Assembly (NCBI RefSeq): GCF_038237375.1
Contig: NZ_CP151273.1
Location: 3,588,775 to 3,652,774 of the forward strand
Length of the DNA: 64,000 nucleotides
DNA from: Alcaligenes sp. SDU_A2
GTDB lineage: Bacteria > Pseudomonadota > Gammaproteobacteria > Burkholderiales > Burkholderiaceae_B
Reading direction: 5' to 3'
Under the pieces are notes generated by a model. The model ran no database searches and had not been told where the DNA came from. It saw nothing but the letters and a program-made list of their open reading frames with translations. Position 1 is the stretch's first letter. Each line of letters opens with the position of its first letter. The translations under genes were made by a program, and so were the position numbers. Shown here in pieces: positions 62,979-64,000 of the stretch.

Positions 62979-63731
62979 TTATCCCCGATATTGGCGTAAA
63001 GCCTCGCTGTCCAGAATCGTAAAATTGCGACGTTGCACACGAATCAAGCCCCGGTTCATCAAGTCGCGCAAGGTCCGCGATAGATGTTCGGGCGTCAGAT
63101 TCAACCGGGAAGCAATGACAGATTTGCCAACATCGATACGGAACGGCTGGCCTTCTTCGCCCGGCCATTCCTGCAATAAATACGCCACCAGACGCTGCGC
63201 TCCGTTTTGCAACGTATAGGACTCCAGCTCGCCCATCAGGCGATGCAAGCGCTGGCTAAGTCCGGCCAGCATTCGCCGGGCCATGCCCGGGCTTTGGTCC
63301 AGCCGCTCGAAAACCGTTTCACGACCCACATGCAGCAGCAATGTATCGACCAGCGCCTGGGCGGTCACAATATAGTCGCGCTCCATAAACATCAAAGCCT
63401 CGCCAAACCCTTCGCCCGGTCCCACCAGCCGCACCACCCGCTCCAGACCAGACGAGGACACGAACACCAGTTTGACGCGGCCATACACCACCACATGAAA
63501 ACCCATGCATGGATCGCCGCAACGAAACAAGGTGTCTCCGCGCAAGGCATGTACTTCCCGTGTGCCTTGTGCAATAGGCTCCAGTTCGCTACGGGGCAGT
63601 TCCTTGAACAGTGGCAAATGTGCAAGATGGGCCTGTATGCGGGCAAGCCGCCTGGACTCTTCCAGAACGACAAACCCCGAACCAGGCGTTCGCGATGCAG
63701 CCTGCTGATCGTCCTTTCCTGACTCCATCAT
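62979..63731 (-). CDS. Crp/Fnr-family regulator, Dnr-like
   Basis: This 250-residue regulator has an N-terminal cyclic-nucleotide-binding-like sensor domain (LPLFKELPRSELEPIAQG, LFRCGDPCMGFHVVVYGRVKL, LVGPGEGFGEALMF). A dimer helix and a winged helix with VGKSVIASRLNLTPEHLSRT as recognition part follow. The N-terminal four-Cys pattern of O2-sensing FNR is absent. Only two cysteines are near CGDPC, so it is closer to Dnr/Nnr-type regulators that sense NO through heme. The start at 63731 follows GGAG six bases upstream. A TTGAC-N4-GTCAA box lies upstream, suggesting autoregulation or control by a paralogue. Confidence 0.88.
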   Translation of the reverse strand: MMESGKDDQQAASRTPGSGFVVLEESRRLARIQAHLAHLPLFKELPRSELEPIAQGTREVHALRGDTLFRCGDPCMGFHVVVYGRVKLVFVSSSGLERVVRLVGPGEGFGEALMFMERDYIVTAQALVDTLLLHVGRETVFERLDQSPGMARRMLAGLSQRLHRLMGELESYTLQNGAQRLVAYLLQEWPGEEGQPFRIDVGKSVIASRLNLTPEHLSRTLRDLMNRGLIRVQRRNFTILDSEALRQYRG

Positions 63732-63812
63732 GGCCAACTCCAAAATCAAATCCAGACGTTGGACAGACTGCCATATTCCGGCGCGTCGCGATCAGTCGGC
63801 AAGGGTCCCGGC

Positions 63813-63826
63813 TTGACGCATGTCAA
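63813..63826. promoter_or_regulatory. Dnr/FNR-type box before the Crp/Fnr gene
   Basis: TTGAC-GCAT-GTCAA is a perfect palindrome of the Dnr type, 82 bp upstream of the regulator start. It may also serve a gene beyond the right edge. Confidence 0.6.
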
Positions 63827-64000
63827 TCACAGCCGGCAGAAGATAGGCCGAGTGCTCATCATGGGTAGTGCTACAAGGGCCAACGTATTGCCGGCTGTAC
63901 TGCTTATTGGATGACCCGACCAGCACATGGGGCGCTATTGCGGACTATATTGCCTGATAGCGCATGGGCCGCTATTGGAACGCCGGCACTGCCGGGGAGC
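63827..64000. other. Right-edge stretch without a recognisable gene
   Basis: No convincing reading frame or known site is seen in the last 174 bp. A gene to the right, possibly under the box at 63813-63826, cannot be excluded. Confidence 0.4.

Overview
The window is a high-GC chromosomal segment whose gene content and order point to a betaproteobacterium of the order Burkholderiales, most likely family Alcaligenaceae (Alcaligenes or a close relative). The pointers are a Bug-type solute receptor, the rpe / gph / trpE-G-D-C order, the apaG-mltA-ubiH group, the ubiU-V-T group and the sulfonate enzyme Xsc. No rRNA, tRNA, CRISPR array, transposase or phage gene was seen. Names rest on motifs and remembered family features; no database search was run.

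Region by region: 1-363 is the 5' part of thiG. 455-7199 is a sulfonate (taurine/sulfoacetaldehyde) module: xsc, a CobS-like/CobT-like AAA+ and VWA pair, an IclR regulator and pta. The xsc and pta leaders share a 14-bp word. 7218-10427 holds a Bug receptor and an MBL-fold hydrolase with a divergent LysR regulator. 10478-14480 holds a DUF3060 protein, pgi and an NCS2 purine permease. 14764-20781 is a tight operon of an opine-dehydrogenase-like protein, a 3-hydroxyacyl-CoA dehydrogenase, a complete SsuABC/TauABC-type importer with two permeases and a MarR regulator. 20782-21470 is non-coding and carries a 240-bp element with perfect 31-bp inverted ends, followed by a strong Fur box.

21384-39855 is the most interesting part: a Fur-controlled catecholate siderophore locus. 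It encodes 2,3-dihydroxybenzoate synthesis (entC, entB without its carrier domain, entA), DHB activation (entE), a free-standing aryl carrier protein, a C-A-T-TE synthetase carrying the EntF serine code, an EntS-like exporter, a YncE-like beta-propeller and a Fes-family esterase with a signal peptide. In place of a FepBCDG importer, the locus begins with a five-gene branched-chain-amino-acid-type (HAAT) ABC transporter. That transporter lies under a near-perfect Fur box and is followed 8 bp later by the Sfp-type phosphopantetheinyl transferase that the synthetase needs. I infer a non-canonical uptake route in which trilactone is hydrolysed in the periplasm and the products enter through the HAAT importer.

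39873-49901 carries signalling and housekeeping genes: a Cache chemoreceptor, an unusual REC-like/winged-helix/EAL-like fusion, dsbC, a UbiH-family hydroxylase, mltA, apaG, rpe and an EAL-CBS-GGDEF protein. 50111-55453 is gph followed by a trp operon with a classical attenuator (23-residue leader peptide with three Trp codons) and a HIT protein. 55583-63826 is an anaerobic block: nrdD with its glycyl-radical domain on a separate 60-residue protein, nrdG, the O2-independent ubiquinone genes ubiUVT, a DUF2249 protein, a polytopic membrane protein and a Dnr-like Crp/Fnr regulator. FNR/Dnr-type boxes and paired NrdR boxes lie in front of these genes.
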